Below are positions 13,401-24,799 of a DNA stretch of 64,000 nucleotides, piece by piece. The translations under genes and the position numbers were made by a program. This DNA comes from Tetragonia tetragonoides. Its lineage: Eukaryota; Streptophyta; Magnoliopsida; Caryophyllales; Aizoaceae. Where the stretch lies: assembly GCA_038025085.1 (NCBI GenBank), contig CM076143.1, positions 36,974,501 through 37,038,500 on the forward strand, in the 5' to 3' direction. A model generated the notes under the pieces. That model was not told the origin of the DNA. It did not search any database and saw only the letters and a program-made list of their open reading frames with translations. Numbering within the stretch: the first letter of the stretch is position 1; every line of letters starts with the position of its first letter.

Positions 13401-14413
13401 GTTGTCAACAACACCCTCTCTCTCCTCTATTACCACTCCTATAAAATAGGACAAGAAGAATAAAATTGTCATTCATATTTTAGAAAATGTTGTAACATCC
13501 TCAAATTATCGAGGTGATAATTTGTGATAGTTATTATCCGTAGTGTACCACATATTACTTGTTTGGTTAAGGAAAATGTGCTCCAATAAAAGGGAATATC
13601 GAACTTTGAGAGTTTCCTTCTTATATTAAATTCTTGTGTCATCTATTTTTCTACATTTTATCTATGGTTACTTGTGTCAGTTCTAGTGACTAACAAGTCA
13701 TAGAAGCTCCTTTGATAGTTTGATTATAGTTAAGTTTCCTTCATTGGATGATGAAGTGCCCCTTTAGTTTAAAATTGTCATGTATGCCTCTAGCATAATT
13801 ACGATCCAGCGACGCAAATTTGCTAATTCATCTATCAAACTATCTAGTCATTCCACATTTCTTTTCCCTTTTTGTCCTTGTGATTCCTCCTTCCTTCTCC
13901 GTCTCCATTGTAGCCACTAAGGTCTTCATGCTGAATTCATTTGATCCAACAAAACAATAAATAGATCCTTCAACCTGCATAACTGGAGTAAGGTTTGGAA
14001 AAAATTACATTGATGATGTAAAAAAAATAAATAATTAATGTCATAAAAGAAGAAGAATGTTACTTTCCCTACTCTAGAAGTATATATCATTATGTTGCTT
14101 TCATGATTCATGGCAACTCAAATTTATTACTATGACCTCGGAGAAAAGGAAAAAAATTACAGTGACCGATGATAACCATTAGAACATTATGGTGATTCCA
14201 TTAGTGTATGACCTATAATACGAAACAATCTCGAAATCTTTCTCCAGTGTATCACATAGCAGTAGTTGGGTAAATTACTAAACCCAATGCTAAATTTTGC
14301 TGGCTTGAATGATTGCGAACCTCAGAAAATAATATATAGCAAATTGGAGTAGTTAACTATCTCTTTGGCGGCACAAGGATAATCAAATACTCCATCCCAA
14401 ATTAATCTTTACA

Positions 14414-14445
14414 CTAGGTTAGTATCCGTGTGATGCACGGTTTGA
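14414..14445 (-). mobile_element. Helitron 3-prime end
   Basis: On the minus strand: CCGTGCATCACACGG (a 5-bp stem with a 5-base loop), then ATACTAAC and CTAG followed by T. This is the hairpin-plus-CTRR terminus of plant Helitrons. I could not place the matching 5-prime TC end, so the extent above 14,445 is unknown. Confidence 0.6.
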
Positions 14446-15510
14446 ATTGGAAAAAAAATTCACATATTTAATAATTGTCATTTTATTTATTTTTTTCTTC
14501 CATCAAAATAAGTACTCTATCAATTTAGATTTATCACGCAAATTTGCTATTATTACCCTTCATTGCTACTTATTTTGATCAATTTAAAAATCAAAAGGCA
14601 TTTGAATCATATTTTGGTTCAAAGAACTATAAATGAAATATCATCCATATTAAGAGGATTTATAAATTATTGGAGTATATATATGTTCCATAGGAAGCAC
14701 ATAAAATCAAATTTAGCCTACTTGAAATATACTCCAACAACCTTTAATACAGGAATGGCTCACCAACTATTTCGATGAAGGCGACACAAAAATCATGATT
14801 AGTTGGTGTTAAAACAAATATGGTTTACATATATATAAAAAAAAAACAATTACGACCAAATGGAAATTTACTTTATATATCACTTAAGAAATAAACTCAT
14901 GGTGTAAGTACTCCATAATCAATCATGTCCTAAACAATACTACCCCTCTTGCATCAGCTGCAAGGGGGTCAAATTACACCAAACAAAGTTTACTAAAAGC
15001 CTAAAGGCTATTACACAAAGCAATTAACTCAAACTCTTCGTGTTCAAGGCAACTTCATTAGCTAGACCAGCAACCTGATCACACTCTGTGAAGTTGTGAA
15101 CTATCTTCAGCTCATCCATCTCCGTAAGCAAACTCCTTGGCATTTGATAAGGTTGATTTGGTGGTTTTTCTTCACCTATGTATAATTGTTTAAGCGAACT
15201 GCAAATGCAATGGTTGAATCTTAGTGTAGATATGACGCTTGCGCCATCAGTTGTAGGCTAGTTCCATTACTCTGCTAATTCCTCATATATCAACATGCAT
15301 GAAAGATTTCAGTTGGCCCGTGACTTATCATCTCTCGTTGACTACAATGATTCCTGATTATTCCAGAATGTTGCAAGGAAAGAGTAATCCATCCATGTTA
15401 AGCTTTTTAACCTTCATGGAAGACACCAACTTGACAAAGTATGAAGAATGCCAAGACAACCAATCATTTTGTTTTTTAGATAACATGGGTATCCTAGCTT
15501 TTTTGCTTGA
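14446..15510. other. Intergenic/intronic DNA, no gene seen
   Basis: AT-rich sequence in the enlarged last intron of ZIFL copy 1. The only hint of coding is a minus-strand stretch near 15,040-15,180 (MDELKIVHNFTECDQVAGLA), which could be the tail of an RNase-H-type retroelement. I do not call it. Confidence 0.4.
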
Positions 15511-15632
15511 CTAATCCCATTGGGCCTGAAGTTAACAACCAGGAAAACCTCCAATGACCCTGATAGGACTCGAACCTGAGACCTCTGGAATAGATCTCGG
15601 AGTTCTTACCAGATGAGCTACCCCCTCAGGGT
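15510..15632 (-). mobile_element. tRNA-derived SINE, copy C
   Basis: Minus strand: A-box-like TAGCTCATCTGG (15609-15620), B-box-like GGTTCGAGTCC (about 15,565-15,575), then GGTTTTCCTGGTTGTTAACT TCAGG shared with copies A and B. It lies 370 bp from the young copia element. Confidence 0.7.
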
Positions 15633-16002
15633 TGCCAAGACAACCAAACATACCAACATGATTAATAGTATCCAACTTGAACACAAACCAAAACTCAGCA
15701 AAGGAAGAGGGTAGATAATAACCCAAAGAAAAAAGAACCAATCTATTATGTTGATTAGTATAAGAGGGGAAAAGGAACAAAAAATAGCAACCAAAGCATA
15801 CAAAATCACACAAAGCCGAATCTAAATATAGCCAATGAAAAACAAAAATAAAACTTAACTTAAAGAAATTGCATAACCTGAAATCCACGGATGGGAACTG
15901 CTCACCAGTCAGTGTCCATGTTATCTAAACACCTTGTTGAGCTCCCTCTTTGGCTAGCAGAGAATCTGCAATGTCATGTGCTGAAATTAGCCATTTGAAG
16001 AA

Positions 16003-16796
16003 TGTTGGGGAAAGCACACAAATACACAAGCGGAAGCAACAAAGACTTTCCCCGGTTGTGATGCAAATATGAGCAATAACCAATTCAAGCAACCAAACAA
16101 TATTGAACCAAAATGACAGCAGCAAATGGAACTATAAATCAGCCCAAAAACAGTAAATAAACAAGGAGACGCAAGGATTTACGTGGAAACCCCGATGTGG
16201 GGAAAAAACCACGGGACCGTTAACAAACGGTGCCAAAACCTCCACTAATCAACAAATTAACAAGTGGGTACAACAATAGTTCTTCCCTAGATCAACTAGA
16301 GGTATTCACAATCATCAAGGATCAACCTTGGCACAACAAGTCTCCCAAATCATCACCCAAAAAGAGTGGAAATACAATTTCGTATAAAATAAGAGCTGAA
16401 TTTAGAAAACTGAGTTAGAGAGCTCCAAATGAAATTCTGACCGTTGGATTTGAAGAGGGGGATGTCAGGAACAACGTGCTAAAATCTCGCGACGATCGGA
16501 GTTCGTTTGGTCATCGATCGGGGCGGATTTCTGGGCTGCCAGCACCAAAATTCGTGGGTGGCTCCTCTTCTCTCTCTCCTCTTCTCTTCTAGACTTTTCT
16601 CCTGAATTTTTGAGTGTCTAGGCTTTCTCTCTCTTGCACTCAGCCCTTCTAACCTTTTGGCTTATAAGGGAAGCCACTTGTGAGTGAATATACGAAATTG
16701 CCCTTCACTTAAACATCATATGGATAACCCATATGGTAAGCAAATATATCCCAAATTAATTGGGTTCTTCCTCCATGTAGGAGGGATACTCCAACA
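16003..16796 (-). repeat. 3-prime LTR of the young copia element
   Basis: 794 bp, TGTTGG...CCAACA in plus-strand reading, nearly identical to the LTR at 20,866. Confidence 0.95.
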
Positions 16797-16812
16797 AATC
16801 TCCCCCTCACTC
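16797..16812 (-). promoter_or_regulatory. Polypurine tract of the young copia element
   Basis: Minus strand GAGTGAGGGGGAGATT directly before the 3-prime LTR, beginning one base after the gag-pol stop. Expected to prime plus-strand DNA synthesis. Confidence 0.8.
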
Positions 16813-19800
16813 CTACATGGGGGGCTCGACCAAGCCCGCAATCTTTCTACAAACAAGAAGTTTCTCCTTAGGCAAGGCCTTCGTCAACATGTCCGATCCG
16901 TTGAGATCGGTGTGAATCTTCACAAGCTCAAATGACTTGTCTTCTACCGCTTCTCGAATCCAATGATACCTCCTCCGTATGTGTTTGGTTCGGGAATGGT
17001 AGGCTGCATTCTTGGCAAGGTGGATGGCACTTTGACTATCACAATAAAGAGGGTACTTGTCTTGTTTCAAACCCAACTCCTCTAGAAAATCTCTCATCCA
17101 AATAAACTCCTTGCCAGCTTCAACCGCTGCCATATACTCAGATTCTGTGGTAGACAGAGCAACACACTTTTGCAATTTTGATTGCCATGAAACAGCTCCC
17201 CCTGCAATTGTCATCAAGTATCCGGAGGTAGACTTACTAGCATCAATATCACCCGACAAATCAGCATCTGTGTAGCCATCTAACACAGGTTGTCCGGGAC
17301 CAAAGCATAAACACACTCTAGAAGTACCTCTGAGATACCGCATGATCCACTTTACTGCTGCCCAATGCTCCTTACCAGGATTAGACATGAACCTGCTAAC
17401 AACCCCAATGGCATGTGCAATGTCTGGCCTAGTGCATACCATGGCATACATCAAACTCCCCACGGCGGATGCATAAGGCACCGTCATCATCTCTTTCTTG
17501 TCATTCTCACTTGTAGGACACTGGCTGGAGCTTAGCTTCATGTGACCTGCAAGTGGCGAGCTCACGGGTTTAGCTTTGTCCATCTTGAACCTCTCTAGCA
17601 GCTTCTGGATGTAACTCTCTTGTGATAGCCATATCTTCTTGTTCTTCCTATCACGAGAGATACGCATGCCCAAAATTTGCTTTGCAGGGCCAAGGTCCTT
17701 CATTGCAAAGGACTTGCTCAAGGCACTCTTCAGGTTGGCAATCTTCTCCTTATCCTGTCCAACAATCAACATGTCATCCACATAAAGTAAGAGAATGAGA
17801 AAATCACCTCCGGCGTAATGCTTCACAAACACACATGAATCTGCATGTGTCTTGTGGAAACTGTGGTCTTTCATGAAAGACTCAAACTTCTTGTACCATT
17901 GTCGAGGTGCTTGTTTCAAGCCATATAAACTCTTTTTCAAACGGCATACAAGCTTCTCACTTCCCTTCTCTTGGAAACCTTCTGGTTGCTCCATGTAGAT
18001 TTCCTCCTCTAAGTCACCATGGAGGAAAGCAGTCTTCACATCAAGTTGTTCCAACTCCAAATCCATGCTAGCAGCTAAGCCAAGAACAACTCTAACAGAA
18101 GACATCTTTACAACTGGAGAGAAAATCTCTTCAAAGTCTATGCCTTTCTTTTGACCTGAGCCTTTCACCACCAAACGTGCCTTGTACCTAGGTGGTGAAC
18201 CATCTTCTCCAGTTTTCAGTCTGTACACCCATTTGTTCTTGAGTGCTCTCTTGCCCTTAGGCAACTCCACTAAGTCATATGTGTGGTTCTCATGCAAGGA
18301 TTTCATCTCATCTTGCATGGCATTATACCACTCCTTGCAGTGCTCATGTGACATAGCCTCCTCGTAGCTTTCAGGTTCTCCCCCGTCGGTCATCAACACA
18401 TACTCATCTGCTGGATATTTAGAGGTAGGCTGTCTCTCTCTGGTGGATCTTCTCAACTGTGGTTCTGGTTGTACATGGGGTTCTTCTTCATGTGTATGAT
18501 CTGGTGGTGGCTGAACATCATCACCATCATCACTGTTATGATCATCATTGCCATCTTCCTGTTGTTCTCCCCCTTGAACTCTAGGAGTTACTTCAGGAAA
18601 TATTGGATCTGAGTTGGCGCTGTCACTAGGAGAAGGCTCTGGTTGTTTCTTCTTCTCACAATCTGCAAAGGTTTTGTCTTCAAAGAACACTACATCTCTG
18701 CTTCTAATCACTTTCCTGCTAACTGGATTCCACAATCTGTACCCAAACTCATCCTCTGAGTACCCTAGGAAGATGCATGGCTTTGTCTTGCTATCAAGCT
18801 TGGACCTCTCATCTCTGGGAATATGAACATATGCAAGGCACCCAAAGACTCTCAGGTGGCTGAATGATACCTCTTTACCAGTCCATACTCTCTGCGGAAC
18901 ATCTCCATTAAGAGGAACTGAAGGTGACCGGTTGATGAGGTACACTGCTGTAAACATTGCCTCGGCCCAAAAAATCCTAGGCAGCTTCGCATGAGAGAGC
19001 ATACATCGAATTCTTTCTTCAATTGTTCTGTTCATTCTCTCTGCAAGTCCATTCAGCTGAGGTGTCTTGGGAACTGTCTTCTCAAGCCTGATGCCCTGTA
19101 CTTTGCAATACTCTTCAAATGGACCCCTGTACTCTCCACCATTGTCAGCTCTAACACACTTGAGCTTCCGGCCTGTTTCTCTCTCAACTCTGGCCTGGAA
19201 CTGCTTGAAAAACTGTAGTACCTGGTCTTTGGTTTTCAACACAAAAGCCCACAGTTTTCTAGAATAATCATCAATAAAAGTAACAAAATAAAGTGCACCG
19301 CTATGTGACTTAGTATCCATAGAACATACATCAGTGTGAACAAGATCTAATGCATGTTTTCTTCTAGATGGGGGACGAGTATGAAATGCTGCCCTATGTT
19401 GTTTTCCAGCTAAACAATCAACACAGGGTTTCAAGGACATACCTTGAACATCAGGAAGGAGTTGCTTCTTAGCAAGCATTTGCATACCTCTTTCACTCAT
19501 GTGACCAAGTCTCTTGTGCCATAACTCGCTGGAGGAATCATCAACTGCGTGTACTTCTCCTTTGCACAACTTAGCTTGCATCACATACAAGGATCTCTGC
19601 TTGCTCCCACGAGCCACAATCAAACTTCCTTTGATAAGCTTGCACTTTCCACCACCAAAGTTGCTGGAGTAACCAGCATCATCGAGCAACCCAGGAGATA
19701 TCAAATTCAGCCGAATGTCTGGAACATGTCGGACATCTCTCAACACCAAACTGCAACCTGTGGATGTCTCCAAACACACTGTACCCATGCCTACAATCTT

Positions 19801-20823
19801 GGATGAGCCATCATTCCCCATCTTTACATAGCCAAAGTCACCGCTGGTGTAAGATGAGAAGTAATCTTGGTGCGAGGTTAGATGAAACGAAGCACCCGTG
19901 TCAATCACCCAAGTACAATCATCACTATCTAGATTTAGGCAATGGTCACCAATAAAAAATAATTCATCACTTGTTGCAATTGCAGTGGTGTTGTTATCTT
20001 TCTCTTCTTGTTGTTGCCCGAATGTCTCACCCTTTTCTTTCCTTTCTCTGGACTTGTCTCTCTTCATTTTCCTGCAATGTTTTTGAATGTGGCCTGGCTT
20101 ATCACAATAGTGGCAAATGATCTTACCCTTTGATTTTGATCTCCCCCTGGACTTGTCTCTATGCTGGGGATATCGAGTCTTACTTCTTCCCCTGCTTGAT
20201 TCTTGTGTCACATTAGCCTCTGGTTGTGTGGAGGAACTCATTTCCTTCCTTCTAGTTTCTTCATTCAACAAACTAGCTTTGACAATTTCCATTGTCAGCG
20301 TGCCCTCTGGTGCGGAGTTGCTAAGTGATACAAATAGAGTGTCCCAGCTTTCTGGCAATGAGCAAAGTAGTAGCAATGCCTGCAGCTCATCATCTAAATT
20401 CATCTTCATTGCAGACAACTTGTTAATCAAACTTTGAAATTCATTCAAGTGAACTACTATGCTATCACCATCTTTATATTCCAGTTTCACAAGTTTTCTA
20501 ATCAATGACGCTTTACTCAAGGCATTCTTCCTTTCATACATGGTCTCAAGTTTCTTCCAAAGAGTATAAGCATTCGTGTCATTGGCAATATGTTGGAGGA
20601 CACTCATATCAACAAATTGTCTAATTGTTCCAACGGCTTTACGGTTCAATATTTTCCACTCACTTTCAACAACACCAGTTGGTATGGTTGCATTTAAAAT
20701 TGGTTCATACAAATCCTTCACATAAAGGATATCCTCCATTTTAGTTTTCCACACGGAGTAATTTCCAGAATTCAAACTAATCATTCCGTGCACACCAGAT
20801 TTTTCATCCATCTTTAACAACAC
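16813..20823 (-). CDS. Copia gag-pol polyprotein, intact (1,336 aa)
   Basis: One uninterrupted frame carries every domain in copia order. Gag (UBN2-type) fills about residues 1-200; a CCHC knuckle CHYCDKPGHIQKHC lies near 237-250; an aspartic protease with WVIDTGASFHLTS lies near 307. The integrase zinc motif is LWHKRLGH...CVDCLAGKQH, with core HTDVCS, DNGGEYRG and LNGLAERMNRTIEER. The RT has QLDVKTAFLHGDLEEEIYM and LLLYVDDMLIVGQD, and RNase H has GYTDADLSGD and ALSTTESEYMAA. No key residue is visibly lost. The frame starts just inside the primer site and stops one base before the polypurine tract. In the family this is one polyprotein cut by its own protease and acting in cytoplasmic virus-like particles. 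Together with the LTR identity, this makes the element a candidate for present activity. Confidence 0.95.
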   Translation of the reverse strand: MLLKMDEKSGVHGMISLNSGNYSVWKTKMEDILYVKDLYEPILNATIPTGVVESEWKILNRKAVGTIRQFVDMSVLQHIANDTNAYTLWKKLETMYERKNALSKASLIRKLVKLEYKDGDSIVVHLNEFQSLINKLSAMKMNLDDELQALLLLCSLPESWDTLFVSLSNSAPEGTLTMEIVKASLLNEETRRKEMSSSTQPEANVTQESSRGRSKTRYPQHRDKSRGRSKSKGKIICHYCDKPGHIQKHCRKMKRDKSRERKEKGETFGQQQEEKDNNTTAIATSDELFFIGDHCLNLDSDDCTWVIDTGASFHLTSHQDYFSSYTSGDFGYVKMGNDGSSKIVGMGTVCLETSTGCSLVLRDVRHVPDIRLNLISPGLLDDAGYSSNFGGGKCKLIKGSLIVARGSKQRSLYVMQAKLCKGEVHAVDDSSSELWHKRLGHMSERGMQMLAKKQLLPDVQGMSLKPCVDCLAGKQHRAAFHTRPPSRRKHALDLVHTDVCSMDTKSHSGALYFVTFIDDYSRKLWAFVLKTKDQVLQFFKQFQARVERETGRKLKCVRADNGGEYRGPFEEYCKVQGIRLEKTVPKTPQLNGLAERMNRTIEERIRCMLSHAKLPRIFWAEAMFTAVYLINRSPSVPLNGDVPQRVWTGKEVSFSHLRVFGCLAYVHIPRDERSKLDSKTKPCIFLGYSEDEFGYRLWNPVSRKVIRSRDVVFFEDKTFADCEKKKQPEPSPSDSANSDPIFPEVTPRVQGGEQQEDGNDDHNSDDGDDVQPPPDHTHEEEPHVQPEPQLRRSTRERQPTSKYPADEYVLMTDGGEPESYEEAMSHEHCKEWYNAMQDEMKSLHENHTYDLVELPKGKRALKNKWVYRLKTGEDGSPPRYKARLVVKGSGQKKGIDFEEIFSPVVKMSSVRVVLGLAASMDLELEQLDVKTAFLHGDLEEEIYMEQPEGFQEKGSEKLVCRLKKSLYGLKQAPRQWYKKFESFMKDHSFHKTHADSCVFVKHYAGGDFLILLLYVDDMLIVGQDKEKIANLKSALSKSFAMKDLGPAKQILGMRISRDRKNKKIWLSQESYIQKLLERFKMDKAKPVSSPLAGHMKLSSSQCPTSENDKKEMMTVPYASAVGSLMYAMVCTRPDIAHAIGVVSRFMSNPGKEHWAAVKWIMRYLRGTSRVCLCFGPGQPVLDGYTDADLSGDIDASKSTSGYLMTIAGGAVSWQSKLQKCVALSTTESEYMAAVEAGKEFIWMRDFLEELGLKQDKYPLYCDSQSAIHLAKNAAYHSRTKHIRRRYHWIREAVEDKSFELVKIHTDLNGSDMLTKALPKEKLLVCRKIAGLVEPPM

Positions 20824-20850
20824 AACAAATTCACAATGACTCTAACCAAA

Positions 20851-20862
20851 GCTCTGATACCA
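20851..20862 (-). promoter_or_regulatory. Primer binding site (tRNA-iMet type)
   Basis: Minus strand TGGTATCAGAGC, three bases inside the 5-prime LTR. This is complementary to the 3-prime end of initiator tRNA-Met, the usual primer of plant copia elements. Confidence 0.9.
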
Positions 20863-20865
20863 CTA

Positions 20866-21661
20866 TGTTGGGGAAAGCACACAAATACACAAGCGGAAGC
20901 AACAAAGACTTTTTCCCCGGTTGTGATGCAAATATGAGCAATAACCAATTCAAGCAACCAAACAATATTGAACCAAAATGACAGCAGCAAATGGAACTAT
21001 AAATCAGCCCAAAAACAGTAAATAAACAAGGAGACGCAAGGATTTACGTGGAAACCCCGATGTGGGGAAAAAACCACGGGACCGTTAACAAACGGTGCCA
21101 AAACCTCCACTAATCAACAAATTAACAAGTGGGTACAACAATAGTTCTTCCCTAGATCAACTAGAGGTATTCACAATCATCAAGGATCAACCTTGGCACA
21201 ACAAGTCTCCCAAATCATCACCCAAAAAGAGTGGAAATACAATTTCGTATAAAATAAGAGCTGAATTTAGAAAACTGAGTTAGAGAGCTCCAAATGAAAT
21301 TCTGACCGTTGGATTTGAAGAGGGGGATGTCAGGAACAACGTGCTAAAATCTCGCGACGATCGGAGTTCGTTTGGTCGTCGATCGGGGCGGATTTCTGGG
21401 CTGCCAGCACCAAAATTCGTGGGTGGCTCCTCTTCTCTCTCTCCTCTTCTCTTCTAGACTTTTCTCCTGAATTTTTGAGTGTCTAGGCTTTCTCTCTCTT
21501 GCACTCAGCCCTTCTAACCTTTTGGCTTATAAGGGAAGCCACTTGTGAGTGAATATACGAAATTGCCCTTCACTTAAACATCATATGGATAACCCATATG
21601 GTAAGCAAATATATCCCAAATTAATTGGGTTCTTCCTCCATGTAGGAGGGATACTCCAACA
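20866..21661 (-). repeat. 5-prime LTR of the young copia element
   Basis: 796 bp. It contains TTATAAG (near 21,530), a candidate TATA element for the minus-strand transcript. Confidence 0.95.
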
Positions 21662-21666
21662 AAGAA

Positions 21667-22746
21667 CATGTATTACATTCCTAAAAAAAGCAAATTCAAT
21701 GGGAATTCCTTTTTCCTACTTCACGATGGTGCACAGAGATTTAGTGCCACTACCTGATTCCATCCACTAACATGTGTACAATGCAACATGAAGGACTATC
21801 ATTCTATTGTCAATTCCTAGCCAAAGCTAGCTAGTTTCTCACACGCATTCAGCTTAAGAAAAAATCTTGCTAGCATTGCTCAATTAATGCCCGACTTGCC
21901 ATTGACAGATACACTAACAATCTTTCCCACTAAGAAAGTATCACCAAAACAATTTCAAATTTAGATTCCCACAAAAGAGATATTGAGAGAAAAAAGAAGA
22001 ATATACCATATGGTGTTCATCGCTTTTTGATGCTGCTACTATGGCTCATTGACCTTAGACCTCATGATGATCCTTGTATTCAAATATTCTTCGTCCACGT
22101 CAAACCCAAGATTCAAACTTTTGCATTGAAGAAGTTGGAGGCTAAGCTAAACATTTTATCGAACAGTTGATGAACACATTGTGTACACAGAAGAAAAACA
22201 TGGCGTTTTAAATGAAAGATTAAGAGAGAAACAACAAATACAGAGAAATTTAATTTTCTTTTCTTAGCGGTAGACCTGGCAGTACCTATACAGTTCAATC
22301 AAACTTGGGGATATTAACTCCACAATGTAATCGAAATCAACAAAAGCCTGCGAAAAAGTAGATGAATCAAATGAGATAATAGAATTATAGGGCAAAGGAG
22401 AGATAATTGCAGTACCTGGTTTGTACTAAGAAGAAACAACAACTTAAGAATTAGAACATGCAAGTCGACAATAATGGAAATTATCGAATTGAATCTTAAA
22501 TAAACACAATTTCGTTCTTCTGACCCCCAAAAAAATCAGAACTGAAAAGTAAAGCAATATGCACAGAACTACAGATCTGCCATAGTTTGAAATGCAACTA
22601 AAACGTAAATTAAAAACTCAAGTTGTAGAACGAAATACAACATAAAATTAATCTTCAAAAATACTTAATAAATAAAAATAAAAAGCAGAGAGGCAAACAT
22701 ATTTCTTAATGAAGATAATAAGATAAATAATCGGAAACGAACTTAC
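21667..22746. other. No gene seen between copia element and eS24 exon
   Basis: AT-rich. If the eS24 fragment were a working gene its remaining exons should lie here on the minus strand. I looked for the conserved downstream blocks of eS24 in all minus-strand frames and found none. Confidence 0.5.
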
Positions 22747-22777
22747 GGGTTTTGATGGTGATATCCTTCTCTGCCAT
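22747..22777 (-). pseudogene. RPS24: Orphan first exon of ribosomal protein eS24 (RPS24)
   Basis: The minus strand reads ATG then AEKDITIKT and the first base of an Arg codon, followed at once by a consensus donor GTAAGT. The residues match the N-terminus of plant 40S ribosomal protein S24 (MAEK-x-x-TI-x-T-R-K-F), and the split Arg codon fits an intron before KFM. Upstream (22,778-22,880) is a pyrimidine-rich leader-like stretch, as in ribosomal protein transcripts. No downstream exon was found between here and the copia element. It lies in the last intron of ZIFL copy 1, antisense to it. Most likely a captured or truncated gene start with its leader. Ten residues is short evidence, so chance similarity is not excluded. 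Confidence 0.55.
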
Positions 22778-23545
22778 GTCTCTCAACAATCCCTTCCATA
22801 AAATCAGAGAGGGAAGGAAATGGTTGGGTAGTTAGATTGTGAGGACAGAGAGGAAAATTAAAGGGGGAGGGGAAACGGTGCTAGGTAATTTTTTCTTCCA
22901 AGAATTAAATTTCCAAGGATGGGTTTTCTGGTTCTTCTAGAGAATTCTGGGGAGGAGCAGAGTTTAAGCGTGATAAAAGTACCTAGTTATTTGTTAGCCG
23001 AGTAATTACGTTTGACTGAGTAAATGATCAGGAGAAGATAGCATTAAATGGGTAAACTTTTTTTTTTTTTCCTTCTTTTCTTCTAGTGGGGGACGTTTAG
23101 GCGGGAAAACTTTTTACCACAACATGACACATCAGCATTGATGATATTAGCGGTTGTTGTTTTAGTATAAGTTATTATTATAGATTGGACTTTTTACGGT
23201 CTCCAAAACATTACTTTGAGCATGAATATTTATGTTTACATAATTATAGAACTTGTAATAGGATGATATTTTGAAAATACTATTTAAAATGAATCTAAGA
23301 ATACTATTTTCACATTGTGAAGCTTTGTAACTTTTCACAAATAAATGGTCAAAGTTCATAAACTTTGACCTTAACAAGTCCAAAGTAAAGATAAACTTGG
23401 AATAGAGTGAGTAAATAAGACATGATCTCCATTTTTTTGTTGTATTGTTGTAGGCAGACAAATGATGTTCTTTCTCTTAAATGTGGTTGAGCTAGTAGGA
23501 GTGCTCTTGACTTTCAAGCCATTTCTAGCTGAGCGTGCCAACTGA

Positions 23546-24312
23546 AGATCAAACGATATGCAGTTGTAGCCAGTACGAACCAACACATGCACAATCCCTG
23601 GAATTGTAGTTATAAAGGATTTTATGAGATGACATTAGGACTTGGTTTGTGTCTCTGTCATGCAAAATCTCAAAAAATTAAATCTTGTGTATCATCTACC
23701 TGCAGGTTTTAATCAAATTAAAAACCATGTATTTATGAGTGGGAGTAGTAGATAACTTGATTGTTTCAGAAAGTAAGTCAGACTGTAGTATGACTCAAGT
23801 TTGTGTGATGGTTTCAATGATTTGTGGCTCTCCTTGATTGGTATATGTTATAATCTCTGCATGTAGGGCATGGCTTGCTCTTCCTTTCGTTTAGAATCCC
23901 TACATTCAACATCGCCATATTTAAGGGGATTTTTGGTTAACTTTAATTTAAAAGGTATGGAATGGAACTAGTGTGAAACCTGAGACTTGAGAGGTATAGA
24001 ATGCAAGAATGGTATGGATGTAGAACCCTATTCCTAAAACATGTTGCTCCCATTATTCTAGATGATGTTTGATAAGCAACATCACAGTTGAACTTGTATT
24101 GGGAAACTTGCGCCAAATACAATTGAATCAAAGTTCTAGAAGAGTAATTGTATGAATGTTGCTTTTTCTTTTTTATTTAGGAATTATTACCGTTTATTTG
24201 GTTATTTATAGGTGATGATTGACTTTCTTCTTTGCATTGGGTGAATCAAAGGTAGGACACATGTTGTCTTGTCATTGGCATTTGCTACTAGAACTATTGG
24301 ACCTTTATAGGG
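23546..24312. other. Sequence downstream of ZIFL copy 1, no gene
   Basis: AT-rich 3-prime flank with no open frame of note and no recognisable repeat ends. Confidence 0.5.
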
Positions 24313-24689
24313 GCATTTGATCACCAAATGGACCTGTCAGGACCTTAACTATCAAACAATTGGCAATTCAGGACCTTTTGGTGAGTTGCTCTCAACTCAG
24401 TAAAACTCGGGCAAAATACTCACTACCTGGCGTGTCTCTTGTATTGTACCGTTGCCTCAATTTTTACAAAGTTGAGGTCCTTCAATAATTTTTTGACCGT
24501 TGGTTGGCACCCTATAAATTAGAGATTTGTCATTACCATTTTTGTAACAGCTGCTTTGCACCTTCCTCCCGCCTGCTTCTTTCTCACTATGGTAATTGTT
24601 CTTACAAAACCACCTTTCAATCTCCAAAATTCAGCCACTTGTAATATCCTTTTAAGCAAGTAATAAAATTATTTTTTTTTTTATTTGCA

Positions 24690-24782
24690 ATGCCATCATC
24701 AAGTGAAGGAAGAAACCCATATTGCAACTGCAATGGACAAGTGAGGGCTAAAAAAGGGGCACATTGTTATCTAAAACATCCA
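24690..24782 (+). pseudogene. 5-prime exon of a GRF zinc-finger-like protein (truncated)
   Basis: ATG then PSSSEGRNPYCNCNGQVRAKKGAHCY, with the paired Cys-x-Cys-x-G-Q start and later His-Cys expected for a GRF-type zinc finger. The match breaks off near 24,782. A second, better preserved GRF gene occurs in the MULE remnant at 59,010. It is read inward from the left TIR. The assignment rests on a short stretch plus the parallel context. Confidence 0.45.
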
Positions 24783-24799
24783 ATTCCCAATCATGTTCA

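Larger units (their letters stand above)
16003..21661 (-). mobile_element. Complete, young Ty1/copia LTR retrotransposon (Tork/Tnt1-like)
   Basis: A 5,659-bp element with TG...CA LTRs, primer site, polypurine tract, one open gag-pol frame and a perfect 5-bp target duplication AAGAA (15998-16002 and 21662-21666). By eye the LTRs differ by one substitution (A at 16,513 versus G) and a 2-bp T-run difference over about 795 bp, so insertion was very recent. It sits in the last intron of the dead ZIFL copy, opposite to it. Lineage is inferred from the similarity of the whole polyprotein to the Tnt1/Tork group. Confidence 0.95.

Noticed and set aside
15040..15180. Possible RNase H tail of a retroelement on the minus strand
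   Set aside because: The similarity is too short and weak to call.
17057..20437. Several plus-strand frames of 60-106 codons
   Set aside because: Antisense shadows of the copia gag-pol frame.
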